Shown here: positions 30,809 to 42,255 of the stretch, piece by piece
How positions within the stretch are numbered: position 1 is the stretch's first letter
How the letters are laid out: each line of letters begins with the position of its first letter
Assembly: GCF_036320965.1 (NCBI RefSeq)
Contig: NC_092276.1
Coordinates: 12,115,683 to 12,179,682 of the forward strand
Reading direction: 5' to 3'
DNA: 64,000 bases
Origin: Panulirus ornatus
Taxonomy: Eukaryota > Arthropoda > Malacostraca > Decapoda > Palinuridae
Made by a program: the position numbers and the translations under genes
The notes under the pieces: model-generated
What the model was told of the DNA's origin: nothing
Seen by the model: only the letters and a program-made list of their open reading frames with translations
Database searches by the model: none

Positions 30809-30811
<3 letters not shown>

Positions 30812-31214
30812 GAATATGACATTCATTATGATGTAGATTATGATACTGTATCATGTACTGTATTATATACTGTATCATGTATAAGATATCGATTATTAGA
30901 CACTGATGAAACAACGACTGTTTTATTCTCCTTAGCTGGCAATGTACATTATAACTACAGTCAATCTACAACTCTGCTCATGTGTGTGGTTAATCTTAAG
31001 GTCCAATATAACACTACTTAGTGGAAAACAGAACTGATATCCACCTTTGAATATAAGTTTGGGAGTCGTTTAAAGTAAAAGTGAACGATGGACTTAACCT
31101 CAAAGTTTATATGAGGGAAGTTACGATTAGTTTGGAGGATCATACATCATCTTATCTCCCTTAATCGCATAGCCTCTATAGTAAGAGGTAAAGATAGCGG
31201 GAAAGAGGGACGAT
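30809..31214. other. Unassigned DNA
   Basis: About 400 bp. Near 30835-30890 a short set of imperfect ACTGTATCATGTACTGTATTA units is visible. Nothing else recognised. Confidence 0.5.
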
Positions 31215-31318
31215 GAACCTCCGTGGAGCAGCGGTTATCGCTCGAGACCATGACGCATTCACGGACCACCCATGGTCCAACCCGCATAAGTTTGATTCCT
31301 TGCCGCGGCAGTAGGGCT
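31215..31318 (+). mobile_element. tRNA-derived SINE (head portion)
   Basis: CTCCGTGGAGCAGCGGTTAT (A-box-like, 31221-31240) and GTTTGATTCC (B-box-like, 31290-31299), closed by CTTGCCGCGGCAG, look like the 5' tRNA-related head of a Pol III SINE. It abuts the CR1 piece at 31319 and has no separate tail. The same kind of head is seen at 43198. Confidence 0.65.
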
Positions 31319-31690
31319 GATAGAGATTTGTTGAATGTTTTTGTTATATGGTATGTCAGTTCTCTCCTAACCTTCATAAATCTTGGAGCTAAGTTATCTG
31401 GGTCGTTGGATTTGTTAGGATTTAATTGGTCCAGGTATTTAAGTACTTCAGAGCTCTGTACTCCTCTAACCTTCAACTCTCCTTCATCAGATCCTTGAAA
31501 TATTTTCATTGGTTGCGGTACTCCAAATGTTTTCTTCAATTGTGAATACGGAGATAAAGAATAATTTTGTATGGTAGCCATTACCTTGTCGTCAATAGTT
31601 AATGTGCCATGTTCGTTTCGTAATGATCCTATTCCTTCCTTTAGTGACTTCCTTTGTCTTATACATTTGAAGAATTTAACCAAACAATAT
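31319..31690 (-). mobile_element. CR1-like LINE fragment, RT N-terminal part
   Basis: Minus reading: VKFFKCIRQRKSLKEGIGSL, then EVLKYLDQLNPNKSNDPDN and TKTFNKSLSAL. This is the region before and at the start of the RT in CR1-like elements (FFKYI-RKxxKEGIGPL, LDKLNPNKSPGPD, FNKSL). It lies downstream, on the minus strand, of the C-terminal piece at 31700-32857, so the two are separate or rearranged fragments. Confidence 0.78.
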
Positions 31691-31699
31691 TTGTACCTA

Positions 31700-32857
31700 C
31701 ACTATAAAACCAAATTGAAAAGAAGGTAAGATAAACTAACCAAAAACAATAAAAAGGAATACAGTTTAAAGGAAAATGATGAAATTTAAACAGCAACAGA
31801 CCACCTTGTTCTTTCGAAGCTGTTTGTGATATAGGATGACATCAGAGAATAGTTCGGTAAAAGTTAGAAGACATAAGATAATTCAAAGCGAATAACCTGC
31901 AAATCGTCATTATGATTATGGAGGCGCAAATAATGAAAGTTGTGGAATTGGAGTGAAGTATTTATTGTACTGCTTTCAACCGCTCTATATGAATCGCTTG
32001 TCCATGAGTTTGTATCCATTACTACGAGTAAAATTAAACAAATCAAGTCTTAAGTAACTTGACAGATCAAGCTTATCAAAGCCTGTGAGCATTTTTGAAT
32101 ACTTGTATCAAATGACCCCTCAACCTTCTCTTTTCTAAGCTGAATAGATTCAAGTCCGTTGATCTTATCTTGTAGTATTTGTTTTTCAGTCCGAATAACA
32201 TCTTGGGAGCTTGACGCTGCTCTCTCCCTCCATTATGTTTGTCTTTTTTCAGGTAGTGTGACCAAAACTGAACACAATATTCAAGATGTGGACGAAGTAT
32301 TGCATTGTAAAAAGCATGGGTGATTTCCTTGGACATAAATTCGAAGGTTTTATCTACAAAACGAAGATTTTTTCCGTTTTTTTCTTTTTTTATACTGCTA
32401 CTTGGATTTAGGTCACCAGAGACTGTTACACCAAAGTCTTTTTTCTCATTTTCCTTTTGCAGTTCAACAGAAATTCATACTGGAGCTTGCCTTTTCGTTT
32501 TTACTATCAATATATAAAACTTTACGCTTGCAATTTCAAGATTCATTTGCCACTTATGACCGCAGTTAAACTGTTCTTTGTGTCACTTTCAAGCTGTAGA
32601 CATTCAAGTTCATTTGTAGATTTATTTCCGAGTTTTGCATCATCAGCGAATCTTGATATCTTACAACTCAGCACATTACCGATATCATTACTATATATAT
32701 GTTAAAATGAACAGGTCCCAAGACTGATCCTTGTGATACTCCACTTATTACGTCTAATCAGTCTGAGGTTTGCAAATGAATCATTACTCTTTGTTTACGG
32801 TCCGTTAACCAATTTCGTATCTACTGAAGTACAACCCCTCATACAAGCTGATTGGGT
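31700..32857 (-). mobile_element. CR1-like LINE fragment, RT C-terminal part and 3' end
   Basis: Minus reading from about 32857: NWLTDRKQRVMIHLQTSD, SGVSQGSVLGPVHFNI near 32720-32750, and RFADDAKLGNKSTNELECL near 32590-32650. This FADD box is intact. Then AFYNAILRPHLEYCVQFWSH and LFSLEKRRLRGHLIQVFKNA (32076-32336), and a further C-terminal block near 31990-32045. Frames are broken. It overlaps in content with the CR1-like copy at 27065 but is a different copy. Confidence 0.8.
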
Positions 32858-34468
32858 CGGGAAATATGCGAGGTGAGAGTCATGGAAAGCTCTTTGGTAA
32901 AGAGAGAAGAGATGGTGATAGAATGCGTAAGATGAAATGTGTCAAGGCGGCTGGAATAGATGGTACTGCGGATGAATTTCCTAAGGAAAGGGGTGACTAT
33001 GTTAGCAAAAAGTTAGTTAGGATATTCAGTATATGTATATATCATGGTGAGGTTACCTGGGCATTAGCGAGATACAAGTATAATGCCACTGTGTATAGGT
33101 AAGGGGGACAAAGGTGAGTGTTCATCTACAGAGTTATAGATTTGTTGATTGTACGTGATAAGTTGTATGGAAGGGTAGTGATTGAGGTGGTGAAGGCATG
33201 TTCAGAGCATCAGACTGGGACGGAACAATATCGGTTCAGGAGCGATAGAGAATATGACTGTCTGGTGTTCCTTTAGAGTGTGTGTGAAATATGCTAACAT
33301 AAACAATAGGATCTACATTTGGCATTTATGGATCTAGAGAAAGCATATGATATGGCTCATATAAATAACTTGTGGAAGATTTTACGAATATATGGTTTGG
33401 GAGAATAGCTCCTAGAAGCAGTGAGAAGTTGTGTTCAAGAGTTAAGGCGTGTGTACGAGTAAGAAGAGAGTTAATGGCTCCAGAAGGTTGGTCTGTGCCA
33501 GGGGTTTGTGATGTCACAAAGGCTTTTTGAGTTATTTATGGATGTGGTGGTGAGGGAGGTAAATACGAGAGTGTATGAAAGAGTGGTGAGAGTGCTGTGT
33601 GTAGGGGATGAAGGGGGGCCGGAGGTAATTCAGTTGATGCTTGCTGATGACACTGTTCTGGTGACAGACGTTGAATGTAAATGTGAATATCAGCAAGGTA
33701 ATTAGGTTTAGATTGTTAAATGGACACTTAGCTGGGGAGTGAGTTTGAATGAAAGGAATGTGGAGAAAAAGAAGTGTTTCAGATCCCTGGGAATGGATAT
33801 GGCAGCGAAAGTAATCATGCAATCGCAAGAGAGTCATAGGATGGGTGAGGTGGCAAAGATTCTTTCAGCATTGAGGAATATGTAGAAATAGAGCTCGTTG
33901 TCCTGTAGGACGGAAATGGGTGTCTGAAGACAAAGTAGTCCCAAGGATGTTGTATGGATGCAAGGCATGGCTGTAAATGAGAATGTGCAAAGGAGGGTGG
34001 CTGTGATGAAAGTGAAGTGTTTGAGGATGATATGTGGTGTGAGGTGTTTGGCTCGAGTAAGTAATAAAAGGATAAGAATGAGGTGTAGTAATGAGAGCAG
34101 TGTAGTTAAGGGTGCCCTTTAATGGTCTGAGTATAGGGAGAGAACGAGTAATGGAATGTGAGAAGGTGGATATATATGTCAGAGGTAGTGGGAACAAGGA
34201 GAAATAGGAGACTAGATTAGGGGTGGTACGATGGTGTGAAAAAGATTTTGATTGTTCGGGGTCTGAACACGCGAGGGTAAAAGGAGTGCATTGGACAGAT
34301 CGTGCTGGAATAACATGGTGTACAGGCGTCGGTCAACATAAAATCAGCGGACTGAACCATGGACATTTGAAGCAGCAGAGCTAAACCATGGAAAGTTCAG
34401 TGGGGCCTAGTTACGGATAGGAGACTGTGGTTTCGGTGCGTTACATGTAATAATTAGAATAAATTTGA
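32858..34468 (+). mobile_element. RTE-like LINE, very old (L10)
   Basis: Plus-strand, heavily decayed copy starting before the RT (RMRKMKCVKAAGIDGTADEF at 32920-32980) and running through MDLEKAYDMAHINN near 33330, LLADDTVL-like near 33640 (LMLADDTVLVTD), GMDMAAKV near 33795, to C-terminal remnants and the start of a 3' UTR. Stops and indels everywhere. No terminal hairpin, so the 3' end is missing. Confidence 0.82.
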
Positions 34469-34905
34469 GCTCACGAACCCAGGAGATACAGTGAGAGGGT
34501 TACGGAGAATGATTTGGTAAAGAGAGAGGAGTTGTAAAGGCTTTGCGGAAGATGAAAGCCGGCAAGGCAGAAGGTTTGGATGGTATTGCAGTGGAATTTA
34601 TCAAAAAAGTGTGTGACTGTGTTGTTGACTGGTTGGTAAGGATATTCAATGTATATATATGACTCATAGTGAGGTGCCTGAGGACGTTCGGAATGCATGC
34701 AAAGTGCCATTGTACAAAGGCAAAGGGGATAAAGGTGAGTGCTCAAATTACAGATGTATAAGTTTGTTGAGTATTCCTAGGAAATTAAACGGGGGATATT
34801 GATTAAGGGGGTGAAAACATGTACAGAGCATCAGATTGAGGAAGAGCAGTGTGGTTTCAGAAGTGGTAGAGAATGTGTGAATCAGGTGTTTCCCTTTGAA
34901 GAATG
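34469..34905 (+). mobile_element. RTE-like LINE fragment, RT N-terminal part (L11a)
   Basis: Plus-strand piece from RENDLVKREE-like sequence through ALRKMKAGKAEGLDGIAVEF near 34540-34600 and SIPRKLN to NQVFPLKN. It then breaks, and endonuclease/linker sequence follows at 34906, which is out of element order. Confidence 0.78.
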
Positions 34906-35079
34906 TGCCGATACGTGCAGCTGGTGGGATGTCTGATCATTATCTTGTAGACGCGACGGTGAAGATTTGTACAGGTTTTCAGGAAAGAAGAGAGAATGTT
35001 GGGGTGAAGTGAGTGGTGAGAGTAAGTGAGCTTGGGAAGGAGACTTGTGTGAGGAGGTACCAGGAGAGACTGAGTGCAG
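34906..35079 (+). mobile_element. RTE-like LINE fragment, endonuclease end and linker (L11b)
   Basis: Plus-strand [20 protein letters not shown], then [17 protein letters not shown]. This is the region that lies between the endonuclease and the linker in L19. It is interrupted at 35080 by a block copied from the 3' part of the family. Confidence 0.82.
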
Positions 35080-35221
35080 ATGTATGTGTCAGAGGTGGAG
35101 GGAACGAGGATAAGTGGGAGACCACATTGGAGGTGGAAAGATGGATAGAAAACGATTTTGAGTTATCGGGGACTGAACATGCAGGCGGATGAAAGGTGTG
35201 CAAGGAATAGAGTGAATTGGA
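35080..35221 (+). repeat. 142-bp exact duplicate of 37081-37222
   Basis: Encodes the C-terminal MYVSEVEGTRISGRPHWRW region of the LINE and is identical at every base to 37081-37222, about 2.0 kb downstream. It sits in place of a short piece of linker between GAGTGCAG and GAGAAAGGAATGG, so the element resumes in linker order at 35222. Confidence 0.92.
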
Positions 35222-35684
35222 GTGAGAAAGGAATGGGATGTATTTAGGGAAGCAGTGGTGGCTTGCGCAAAAGATGATTGTGGCATGAGAAAAGTGAGAG
35301 GTGGGCAGATTAGAAAGGGTAGTGAGTGGTGGAATGAAGAAGTAAGATTAATAGTGAAAGACAAGAAAGAGGCTTTTGGACGATTTTTGCATGGAAATAA
35401 TGGAAATGACTGGGATATGTATAAAAGAAAGATGCAGGAGATCAAGAGAAAGGTGCAAGAGGCGAAAAAGAGGGCAAATAAAAGTTGGGGTGTGAGAGTA
35501 TCATTAAATTTTAGGGTAGAATAAAGAGATGTTTTGGAAGGATGTAAATAAAGTACGTAAGACAAGGGAACAAATGGGAACATCAGTGAAGAGGGTTGAT
35601 CGGGAGGTGATAACAAGTAGTGGTGATGTGAGAAGGAGATGGAGTGAGCATTTTGAAAGTTTGTTGAATGTGTTTGATAATTGA

Positions 35685-36155
35685 GTGGCAGAGAAAGGGT
35701 GTCTTGGTCGAGGTGGTGTGCAAAGTGAGAGGGTTAGAGAGTATGATTTGGTGAACAGAGAAGAGGTAGTAAAAGCTTTGCGGAAGATGGAAGCCGGCAA
35801 GGCAGCAGGTTTGGATGGTATTGCAGTGGAATTTTTTAAGATAGGGGGTGATTGTATTGTTGACAGGTTGGTAAGGTTATTTAATGTATGTATGATTCAT
35901 GGTGAGGTGCCTGAGGACTGGCGGAATGCTTGCATAGTGCCATTGCACAAAGGCAAAGGGGATAAAAGTGAGTGCTCAAATTACAGAGGTATAAGTTTGT
36001 TGAGTATTCCAGGAAAATTATATGGGAGGGTATTGACTGAGAGAGTGAAGTCATGTACAGATCATCATACTGGGGAAGAGCAGTGGGGTTTCAAAAGTGG
36101 TGAAGGGTGTGTGGATCAGGTGTTTGCTTTGAAAATGTATGTAAGAAATACATAA
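35685..36155 (+). pseudogene. RT N-terminal fragment in L11 (156 aa)
   Basis: Open from the pre-RT EEVVKALRKMEAGKAAGLDG to QVFALKMYVRNT, where a base is lost in the VCEKYLEKQ stretch. The frame then continues as 36107-36340 with FMDLEKAYDRVDRDA. The first catalytic Asp is kept. Family function is reverse transcription; this copy is broken. Confidence 0.75.
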
Positions 36156-37080
36156 AAAAGGATGTGGATTTGTATGTAGCATTTATGGATCTGGAGAAGG
36201 CATATGATAGAGTTGATAGAGATGCTCTCTGGAAGGTATTAAGAATATATGGTATGGGAGGTAGGTTTTTAGAAGCAGTGAAAAGTTTCTATCGAGGATG
36301 TAAGGCATATGTACGTGTAGGAAGAGAGGAAAGTGATTAGTTCTCAGTGAATATAAGTTTGCGGCAGGGGTGTGTGATGTCTCCATGGTTGTTTAATTTG
36401 TTTATGGATGTGGTTGTTAGGGAAGTGAATGCAAGAGTTTTGGAAAGAGGGGCAAGTGTGTAGTCTGTTGTGGATGAGAAAGCTTGGGAAGTGAGTCAGT
36501 TGTTGTTCTCTGATGATACAGCGCTGGTGGCTGATTCGGGTGAGAAACTGCAGAAGCTGGCGACTGAGAGTTGTAGAGTGTGTGAAAGAAGAAAAGTGGG
36601 AGTAAATGTGAATAAGAGCAAGGTTATTAGGTACAGTAGGGTTGAGCGACAAGTCAATTGGGATGTAAGTTTGAATGGAGAAAAACTGGAGGGAATGAAG
36701 TGTTTTAGATATCTGGGAGTGGATTTGGCAGCGGATGGAACCATGGAAGCGGAAATGAATCATTTGGTGGGAGGGGTCGAAAGTTCTGGGAACGTTGAAG
36801 AATGTGTGGAAGTAGAGAACTTTATCTTGTAAAGCAAAAATGGGTATGTTCCAACAATGTTATATGTTTGCGAGGCGTGGGCTATAGATAGAGTTGTGCG
36901 GAAGAGCGTGGATGTGCTGGAAATGATACGTGTGAAAACAATATGTGGAGTGAGGTGGTTTGATCGAGGGTAAGAGAGATGTGTGGTAATAAAAAGAGTG
37001 TGGTTGAGAGATCAGAAGAGGGTGTTTTGAAATGGTTTGGTCACATGAAGAGAATGAGTGAGGAAAGATTGACCTAGAGG

Positions 37081-37222
37081 ATGTATGTGTCAGAGGTGGA
37101 GGGAACGAGGATAAGTGGGAGACCACATTGGAGGTGGAAAGATGGATAGAAAACGATTTTGAGTTATCGGGGACTGAACATGCAGGCGGATGAAAGGTGT
37201 GCAAGGAATAGAGTGAATTGGA
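37081..37222 (+). repeat. 142-bp segment, source-like copy of 35080-35221
   Basis: Here the block is in its normal place, between the WFGHMKRMSEERLT region and the VNWNDVVYRG end of the LINE ORF. This makes it the likely donor of the upstream duplicate. Confidence 0.9.
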
Positions 37223-37370
37223 ACGATGTGGTATACCGGGGTCGACGTGCTGTCAATGGATTGATCCAGAAATGTGCATGGTCTGGGGTAAATCATGGAA
37301 AGTTTTGTGGGGCCTCGATGTGGAAAGGGAGCTGTGGTTTCGGTGCATTATATATGACAGCTAGAGATTG

Positions 37371-38730
37371 GTTCCATCCGCTGCCAAATACACTCCCAGA
37401 TATCTAAAACACTTCACTTCCTCCAGTTGTTCTCCATTCAAACTTACCTCCCAATTGACTTGACCCTCAACCCTGCTGTACCTAATAACCTTGCTCAAAT
37501 TCACATTTACTCACAACTTTCTTCTTTCACACACTTTACCAAACTCAGTCACCAGCCTCTGCAGTTCTTACATGAATCAGCCACCAGCGCTGTATCATCA
37601 GCGAACAACAACTGACTCACTTCCCAAACTCTCTCATCCACAAGAGATTGCATACTTGCCCCTCTTTCCAAAACTCTTGCATTCACCTCACTAACAACCC
37701 CATCCATAAACAAATTGAATAACCATGGAGACATCACACATCCCTGCCGCAAACCTACGTTCACTGAGAACCAATCACTTTCCTCTCTTCCTACGCGTAC
37801 ATATGCCTTACATCATCGATAAAAACTTTTCACTGCTTCTAACAACTTGCCTCCCACTCCATATACTCTTAATACCTTCCACAGAGCATCTCTATCAACT
37901 CTATCATATGAATTCTCCAGATCCATAAATGCCACATACAAATCCATTTGCTTTTCTAAGTATTTCTTACATACATTCTTCAAAGCAAACACCTGATCCA
38001 CACATCCTCTACTTCTTCTGAAACCACACTGCTCTTCCCCAATCTGATGCTCTGTACATGCCTTCACCCTCTCAATCAATACCCTCCCATATAATTTACC
38101 AGGAATACTCAACAAACTTATACCTCTGTAATATGAGCACTCACCCTTGTCCCGTTTGCCTATGTACAATGGCACAATGCAAGCATTCCACCAATCATCA
38201 GGCACCTCACCATGAATCATACATACATCAGATATCCTTACCAACCAGTCAACAATACAGTCACCCCCTTTTTTAATAAATTCCACTGCAATACCATCCA
38301 AACCCGTTGCCTTGCCGGCTTTCATCTTCCGCAAAGCTTTTACTACCTCTTTTCTGTTTACCAAATCATCTTCCATAACCCTCTCACTTTACACACCACC
38401 TCGACAGAAACACCCTATATCTGGCACTCTATCATCAAACACATTCAACAAACCTTCAAAATTCTCACTCTATCTCTTCACATCACCACTAATTGTTATC
38501 ACCTCCTCATTAGCCCCCTAGCCCCCTTCACTGAAGTTCCCATTTGTTCCCTTGTCTTACGCACTTTATTTACCTCCTTCCAAAACACCTTTTTATTCTC
38601 CCGAAAATCTAATGATACTCTCTAACCCCAAATCTCATTTGCCCTCTTTTTCACCCCTTCAACCTTTCTCTTGACCTCGTGCCTCTTTCTTTTATACATA
38701 TCCCACTCATTTGCATTATTTCCCTGCAAA

Positions 38731-38732
<2 letters not shown>
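37371..38732 (-). mobile_element. RTE-like LINE, internal minus-strand segment (L12)
   Basis: Minus-strand piece from the linker (about 38732) through the RT to the GVDLAADGT region at 37371, where it meets L11 tail to tail. Both 3' ends are missing at the join. The open RT part at 37813-38376 (187 aa) holds AGKATGLDGIAVEF, IPGKLYGRVLIERV and FMDLENSYDR. The other edge is (TA)n. Confidence 0.87.

Positions 38733-38814
<82 letters not shown>
38733..38814. repeat. (TA)n microsatellite
   Basis: About 40 TA units separating the 5'-truncated edges of L12 (minus) and L13 (plus). Confidence 0.95.
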
Positions 38815-38817
<3 letters not shown>

Positions 38818-39720
38818 TTGTTTAATTGTTTAATTTGTTTATGGATGGGGTTGTTAGGGAGGTGAATGCAAGAGTTTTGGAAAGAGAGGCAAGTATGCAG
38901 TCTCTCTTGTGGATGAGAGAGCTTGGGAAGTGAGTCAGTTGTTGTTCGCTGATGATACAGCTCTGGTGGCTGATTCATGTAAGAAACTGCAGAAGCTGGT
39001 GACTGAGTTTGGTAAAGTGTGTGAAAGAAGAAAGTTAAGAGTAAATGTGAATTAGAGCAAGGTTATTAGGTACAGTAGGGTTGAGGGTCAAGTCAATTGG
39101 GAGGTAAGTTTGAATGTAGAAAAACTGGAAGAAGTAAAGTGTTTTAGATATCTGGGAGTGGATCTGGCAGCGGATGGAACAATGGAAGCGGAAGTGAATC
39201 ATAGGGTGGGGGAGGGGACGAAAATTCTGGGAGACTTGAAGAATGTTTGGAAGTCGGGAACATTATCTCGGAAAGCAAAAATGGGTATGTTTGAAGGAAT
39301 AGTGGTTCCAACAATGTTGTATAGTTGCGAGGCGTGGGCTATGGATAGAGATGTGCGCAGGGAGGTGGATGTGCTGGAAATGAGATGTTTGAGGACAATA
39401 TGTGGTGTGAGGTGGTTTGATCGAGTAAATAATGTAAAGGGTAAGAGATATGTGTGGAAATAAAAAGAGTGTGGTTGAGAGAGAGGAGAAGAGGGTGTTT
39501 TGAAATGGTTTGGTCACATGGAGAGAATGAGTGAGGAAAGATTGACCAAGAGGATATATGTGTCGGAGGTGGAGGGAACGAGGAGAAGTGGGAGACCAAA
39601 TTGGAGGTGGAAAGATGGATTGAAAAAGATTTTGAGTGATCGGGGCCTGAACATGCAGGAGGGTGAAAGGCGTGAAGGAATAGAGTGAATTGGAACGATA
39701 TGGTATACCGGGGTCGACGT
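38815..39720 (+). mobile_element. RTE-like LINE fragment, mid-RT to ORF end (L13)
   Basis: Plus-strand piece beginning at NLFMDGVVREVNAR (just after (TA)n), with LLFADDTALV near 38940, GVDLAADGT near 39160, and the C-terminal GRPNWRWKDGLKKIL near 39590-39640, ending at VVYRGR. Instead of a 3' UTR it passes directly into another LINE copy at 39721. Confidence 0.88.
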
Positions 39721-41037
39721 GATAAGAGTGAGTGCTCAAATTACAGAGGTATAAGTTTGTTGAGTATTCCTGGTAAATCATATGGGAGGGTATTGATTGA
39801 GAGGGTGAAGGCATGTACAGAGCATCAGATTGGGGAAGAGCATTGTGGTTTCAGAAGTGGTAGAGGATGTGTGGATCAGGTGTTTGCTTTGAAGAATGTA
39901 TGTGAGAAATACTTAGAAAAGCAAATGGATTTGTATGTAGCATTTATGGATCTGGAGAAGGCATATGATAGAGTTGATAGAGATGCTCTGTGGAAGGTAT
40001 TAAGAATATACGGTGTGGGAGGAAAGTTGTTAGAAGCAGTGAAAAGTTTTTATCGAGGATGTAAGGCATGTGTACGTGTAGGAAGAGAGGAAAGTGATTG
40101 GTTCTCAGTGAATGTAGGTTTGCGGCAGGGGTGTGTGATCTCTCCATGGTTGTTTAATTTGTTTATGGATGGGGTTGTTAGGGAGGTAAATGCAAGAGTT
40201 TTGGAAAGAGGGGCAAGTATGAAGTCTGTTGGGGATGAGAGAGCTTGGGAAGTGAGTCAGTTGTTGTTCGCTGATGATACAGCGCTGGTGGCTGATTCAT
40301 GTGAGAAACTGCAGAAGCTGGTGACTGAGTTTGGTAAAGTGTGTGGAAGAAGAAAGTTAAGAGTAAATGTGAATAAGAGCAAGGTTATCAGGTACAGTAG
40401 GGTTGAGGGTCAAGTCAATCGGGAGGTGAGTTTGAATGGAGAAAAACTGGAGGAAGTGAAGTGTTTTAGATATCTGGGAGTGGATCTGGCAGCGGATGGA
40501 ACCATGGAAGCGGAAGTGGATCATAGGGTGGGGGATGGGGCGAAAATTCTGGGGGCCTTGAAGAATGTGTGGAAGTCGAGAACATTATATAGGAAAGCAA
40601 AAATGGGTATGTTTGAAGGAATAGTGGTTCCAACAATGTTGTATGGTTGCGAGGCGTGGGCTATGGATAGAGTTGTGCGCAGGAGGATGGATGTGCTGGA
40701 AATGAGATGTTTGAGGACAATGTGTGGTGTGAGGTGGTTTGATCGAGTGAGTAACGTAAGGGTAAGAGACATGTGTGGAAATAAAAAGAGCGTGATTGAG
40801 AGAGCAGAAGAGGGTGTTTTGAAGTGGTTTGGGCACATGGAGAGAATGAGTGAGGAAAGATTGACCAAGAGGATATATGTGTCGGAGGTGGAGGGAACGA
40901 GGAGAAGAGGGAGACCAAATTGGAGGTGGAAAGATGGAGTGAAAAAGATTTTGTGTGATCGGGGCCTGAACATGCAGGAGGGTGAAAGGAGGGCAAGGAA
41001 TAGAGTGAATTGGAGCGATGTGGTATACCGGGGTTGA
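39685..41037 (+). pseudogene. Fused LINE ORF, C-terminal tip of L13 plus RT of L14 (450 aa)
   Basis: Residues 1-11 (MNWNDMVYRGR) are the last codons of one LINE copy. The frame then continues into a second copy: NYRGISLLSIPGKS, FMDLEKAYDR (Asp 89), GLRQGCVISPWLF, FADD (Asp 197 and 198), FRYLGVDLAADGT, MLYGCEAWAMDRVV, KWFGHMERMSEERLTKRIY, GRPNWRWKDGVKKIL, ending at VVYRG. It is the longest intact RT-plus-C-terminus in the middle of the window, but it lacks endonuclease and a proper start. Confidence 0.87.
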
Positions 41038-41233
41038 CGTGCTGTCAGTCGATTGAATCAAGGCATGTGAAGCGTCTGGGGTAAACCATGGAAAGCTGTG
41101 TAGGTATGTATATTTGCGTGTGTGGACTTATGTATATACATGTGTATGGGGGGGGGTTGAGCTATTTCTTTCGTCTGTTTCCTTGCGCTACCTCGCAAAC
41201 GCGGGAGACAGCGACAAAGTATAATAAAAAAAA
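39721..41233 (+). mobile_element. RTE-like LINE, young, 5'-truncated (L14)
   Basis: Plus-strand copy starting at KSECSNYRGISLLS in the RT and complete to the short 3' UTR and GGGAGACAGCGACAAAGTAT end with A run, then short TA. The 5' edge is fused directly to L13 with no spacer. Confidence 0.92.
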
Positions 41234-41261
41234 AATATATATATATACATATATATATTCG
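41234..41261. repeat. Short (TA)n tract
   Basis: TA with one ACATA interruption, between the tail of L14 and the tail of L15. The two LINEs are tail to tail. Confidence 0.85.
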
Positions 41262-42165
41262 CGGCTCCACTTCGTCCAACGGGAATCACCATCTCCACCC
41301 CCTGCGTCAGCGAGGTAGCACTAGGAGAACAGACAAAAAGGCCAAAATGGTTCACTTACAGCTTTTATTTTTCATGTGTAATGCTGCAAAACCACAGGTG
41401 CCTATCCACATGTACACTCCACAGACCTTTCCATGGTTTAACCAGACTTTTCACATGCCCTGGTTTCGGTCATTGACAGCTCATCGACCTCGGTATACCA
41501 CATCATTCCTATTTACTCTATCCCTTGCACGCCTCTCACCCTCCTTCATGTTCAGGCTACGACTGCTGAAAATCATTTTGCCTTAATCCTTCTACTTCAA
41601 TTTTGATCTCCCGCTTCTCCTCAATCCTTCCACCTCTAACGCATATATTCTATTTGTCAATGTTTCCTCATTCTTTCTCTCCATGTGTCCAAAATATTTC
41701 AACACAACCTCATCTACTCTCTCATCCACTTTTTTTATTACCACACATCTCTCTTTCCCTTTCATTTCTTACTCGATCAAACCACCTCCCGCCACATATT
41801 TCTTCATACATTTCATTTGTCACACATCCATCCCCCATACAACCCTGCCGTGGAATAACCCATGCCTCGCTACAGTATAATATTTTTGGAACCGCTATTC
41901 CTTAAACATACCCATTCTTTCTCTTCGAGATAACGCCCCCTCTTTCCATAAACCTTTATCGCTTCCTGAACTTTCGCCCACTCCCCCACCCTCTGACTCA
42001 CTTCCACTTCATTGATGCATTCGCTGTTCAGTCCACTCCTTGATATCTAAAACATTTCACTTCCTCCCATTTTTCTCCATTCAAACTCACACTCCACCTA
42101 ACTTGTCCCTCAACTCTGCTGAACCTAATAACCTCGCTCTTTTTCATATTCATGTATATTTTCCC
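41262..42165 (-). mobile_element. RTE-like LINE 3' part, older subfamily (L15)
   Basis: Minus-strand copy with only the upstream-type hairpin (CTAGTGCTACCTCGCTGACG on the complement, near 41304-41323) and a diverged terminus. It continues with C-terminal and RT remnants up to about 42150 (TFCEYE-like). It lacks the GGGAGACAGCGAC end. Many stops. Confidence 0.8.
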
Positions 42166-42255
42166 TAGCCTGAGTCAGGTGCCCATTTTATCGAGCAACC
42201 CCTATGAGTGGATGAACAGCTTGGTTGACTGTGCACAGACTGCTGCGACCACGAT
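42166..42255 (-). mobile_element. SINE 3' portion (minus)
   Basis: On the minus strand this reads CAGTCAACCAAGCTGTTCAT, then CGATAAAATGGGCACCTGAC. The first string matches the post-tRNA body of the SINE at 43198-43373 (CAGTCAACCCAGCTGTTCAT), so both belong to one tRNA-derived SINE family. The tRNA head is missing here. Confidence 0.6.

Larger units (their letters stand above)
35222..37370 (+). mobile_element. RTE-like LINE, linker to 3' UTR (L11c)
   Basis: Plus-strand continuation: linker VREAVVACAKDDCGMRKV-like sequence near 35240-35290, RT at 35685-36760 (VPLHKGKGD, FMDLEKAYDR near 36180-36210, LLFSDDTALV near 36505), C-terminus to about 37230, and part of the long 3' UTR. The FADD box reads FSDD. 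It ends abruptly at GACAGCTAGAGATTG, where an inverted copy starts. Contains several stops and frameshifts. Confidence 0.88.
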
